Source of the DNA: Candidatus Woesearchaeota archaeon
Lineage (GTDB): Archaea; Nanobdellota; Nanobdellia; Woesearchaeales; UBA11576
Direction: 5' to 3'
DNA length: 5,231 nt
Assembly: GCA_030591125.1 (NCBI GenBank)
Contig: JAUVBP010000092.1
Location: forward strand, 1-5,231
A model generated the notes under the pieces. That model worked only from the letters and a program-made list of their open reading frames with translations. It had not been told where the DNA came from and made no database searches. Positions within the stretch are counted from its first letter, which is position 1, and every line of letters starts with the position of its first letter. This document shows positions 4,694 through 5,231 of the stretch, in pieces. Position numbers and translations under genes: made by a program.

Positions 4694-4702
4694 TTCACAT
4701 AA

Positions 4703-5231
4703 ATGACTCGGATAAACAAGATGGTCATGCATGGCTTCAAGAGCTTTGCTAAACGGACAGAGATCATGTTCGGACCCGAGTTCAACTGCGTCCTAGGACC
4801 TAATGGGTCAGGAAAGAGCAACATCCTGGATGCATTGTGTTTCGTTCTCGGTAAGAGTTCTGCCAAGTCAATGAGAGTGGAGAAGAGCGCAAACCTCATC
4901 TACAATGGAGGCAAGACAAAGAAACCCTCCCCTTCTGCAGAAGTCTCTATCTACTTCGACAACTCACACCAGATATTCCCTACCGATGCACCTGAGGTCA
5001 AGATAACCAGACTGGTCAAGAAGACAGGGCAGGGAGTGTACAAGATCAATGATGAGACAAGGACAAGGGCGCAGATACTTGAGCTATTGTCTCTTGCAAA
5101 GATCAACCCTGACGGGTACAACATAATACTCCAAGGAGACATAATCAAGCTCATAGACATGACCCCGACTGAAAGACGGCAGATAATCGAAGAGATAGCA
5201 GGCATATCCATCTATGAGGATAAGAAGAATA
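4703..5231 (+). CDS. smc: Chromosome segregation protein SMC, N-terminal part (cut by window edge)
   Basis: SMC dimers are ring-shaped ATPases that organise and segregate the chromosome, usually with ScpA (and sometimes ScpB). The 176 visible residues form the N-terminal half of the head domain. The opening basic segment has Gly-Phe-Lys-Ser-Phe at 11-15. Walker A is Gly32-Pro-Asn-Gly-Ser-Gly-Lys38-Ser-Asn. Next comes the Asp-Ala-Leu-Cys-Phe-Val-Leu-Gly segment, then the R-loop region with Arg58 (Met-Arg-Val-Glu-Lys-Ser-Ala-Asn-Leu-Ile). The Q-loop Gln144 lies in Ile-Leu-Gln-Gly-Asp, and the coiled coil begins after Pro-Thr-Glu-Arg-Arg and the Ile-Glu-Glu-Ile-Ala-Gly motif at 155-167. All expected nucleotide-binding elements in this part are intact. 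The rest of the coiled coil, hinge and Walker B lie beyond the window. The start has a good ribosome binding site and its own upstream promoter, so it need not depend on the regulator gene before it. Confidence 0.95.
   Translation, partial: MTRINKMVMHGFKSFAKRTEIMFGPEFNCVLGPNGSGKSNILDALCFVLGKSSAKSMRVEKSANLIYNGGKTKKPSPSAEVSIYFDNSHQIFPTDAPEVKITRLVKKTGQGVYKINDETRTRAQILELLSLAKINPDGYNIILQGDIIKLIDMTPTERRQIIEEIAGISIYEDKKN

Noticed and set aside
4502..4702. 66-codon frame filling the regulator-smc gap, overlapping the regulator stop (ATGA) and touching the smc ATG
   Set aside because: The junctions look operon-like, but the frame runs through two TTAAAA repeats, the strong TATA box and a T run, has no ribosome binding site of its own, and gives a Lys/Gln-rich low-complexity product without a family resemblance.

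Overview
The window looks like a chromosomal segment of an archaeon. The evidence is three consecutive small proteins with class III (archaeal pilin/flagellin-type) signal peptides, a TrmB-type transcriptional regulator, an archaeal-type RNase HII, an SMC ATPase opening with an archaeal-looking N-terminus, AT-rich TTTAAATA-type boxes at the right distance from starts, and both leaderless and GGTGA-led genes. The SMC N-terminus resembles my recollection of DPANN (Woesearchaeota-like) sequences, but that placement is an untested impression.

Layout. (1) 1-1259, minus strand: three overlapping or tightly spaced pilin-like genes, read from 1259 down to the left edge. The last one is cut by the window. 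One promoter upstream of the first gene (box at 1325-1333) can serve all three. (2) 1260-1618: a 359-base non-protein region with diverging promoter-like boxes and a GC-richer segment (about 1421-1500) full of complementary arms, followed by a T-rich tract. It is the least explained part of the window and a candidate small RNA or structured control element. (3) 1619-2272, plus: rnhB (RNase HII). (4) 2294-3678, minus: a class I SAM-dependent methyltransferase translationally coupled through an ATGA overlap to a YhhQ/VUT-family queuosine/archaeosine-precursor transporter. (5) 3679-3767: a short divergent promoter region with a perfect 7-bp inverted repeat. (6) 3768-4505, plus: a TrmB-family regulator. 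(7) 4506-4702: an AT-rich leader with a strong archaeal TATA box. (8) 4703 to the right edge, plus: the 5' part of smc.

How the parts fit. The pilin-like genes probably encode a set of minor pilins or surface-filament subunits that are processed together. The transporter and methyltransferase are co-translated, and the TrmB regulator diverges from them over a shared operator-like palindrome, so local regulation is plausible. rnhB and smc are housekeeping genes (RNA-DNA hybrid removal and chromosome organisation) that appear to have their own promoters. I see no mobile element, CRISPR array, tRNA or rRNA. Most of the window is ordinary core archaeal sequence. The intergenic structured element and the coupled methyltransferase/transporter pair next to a regulator are the parts most worth a second look.
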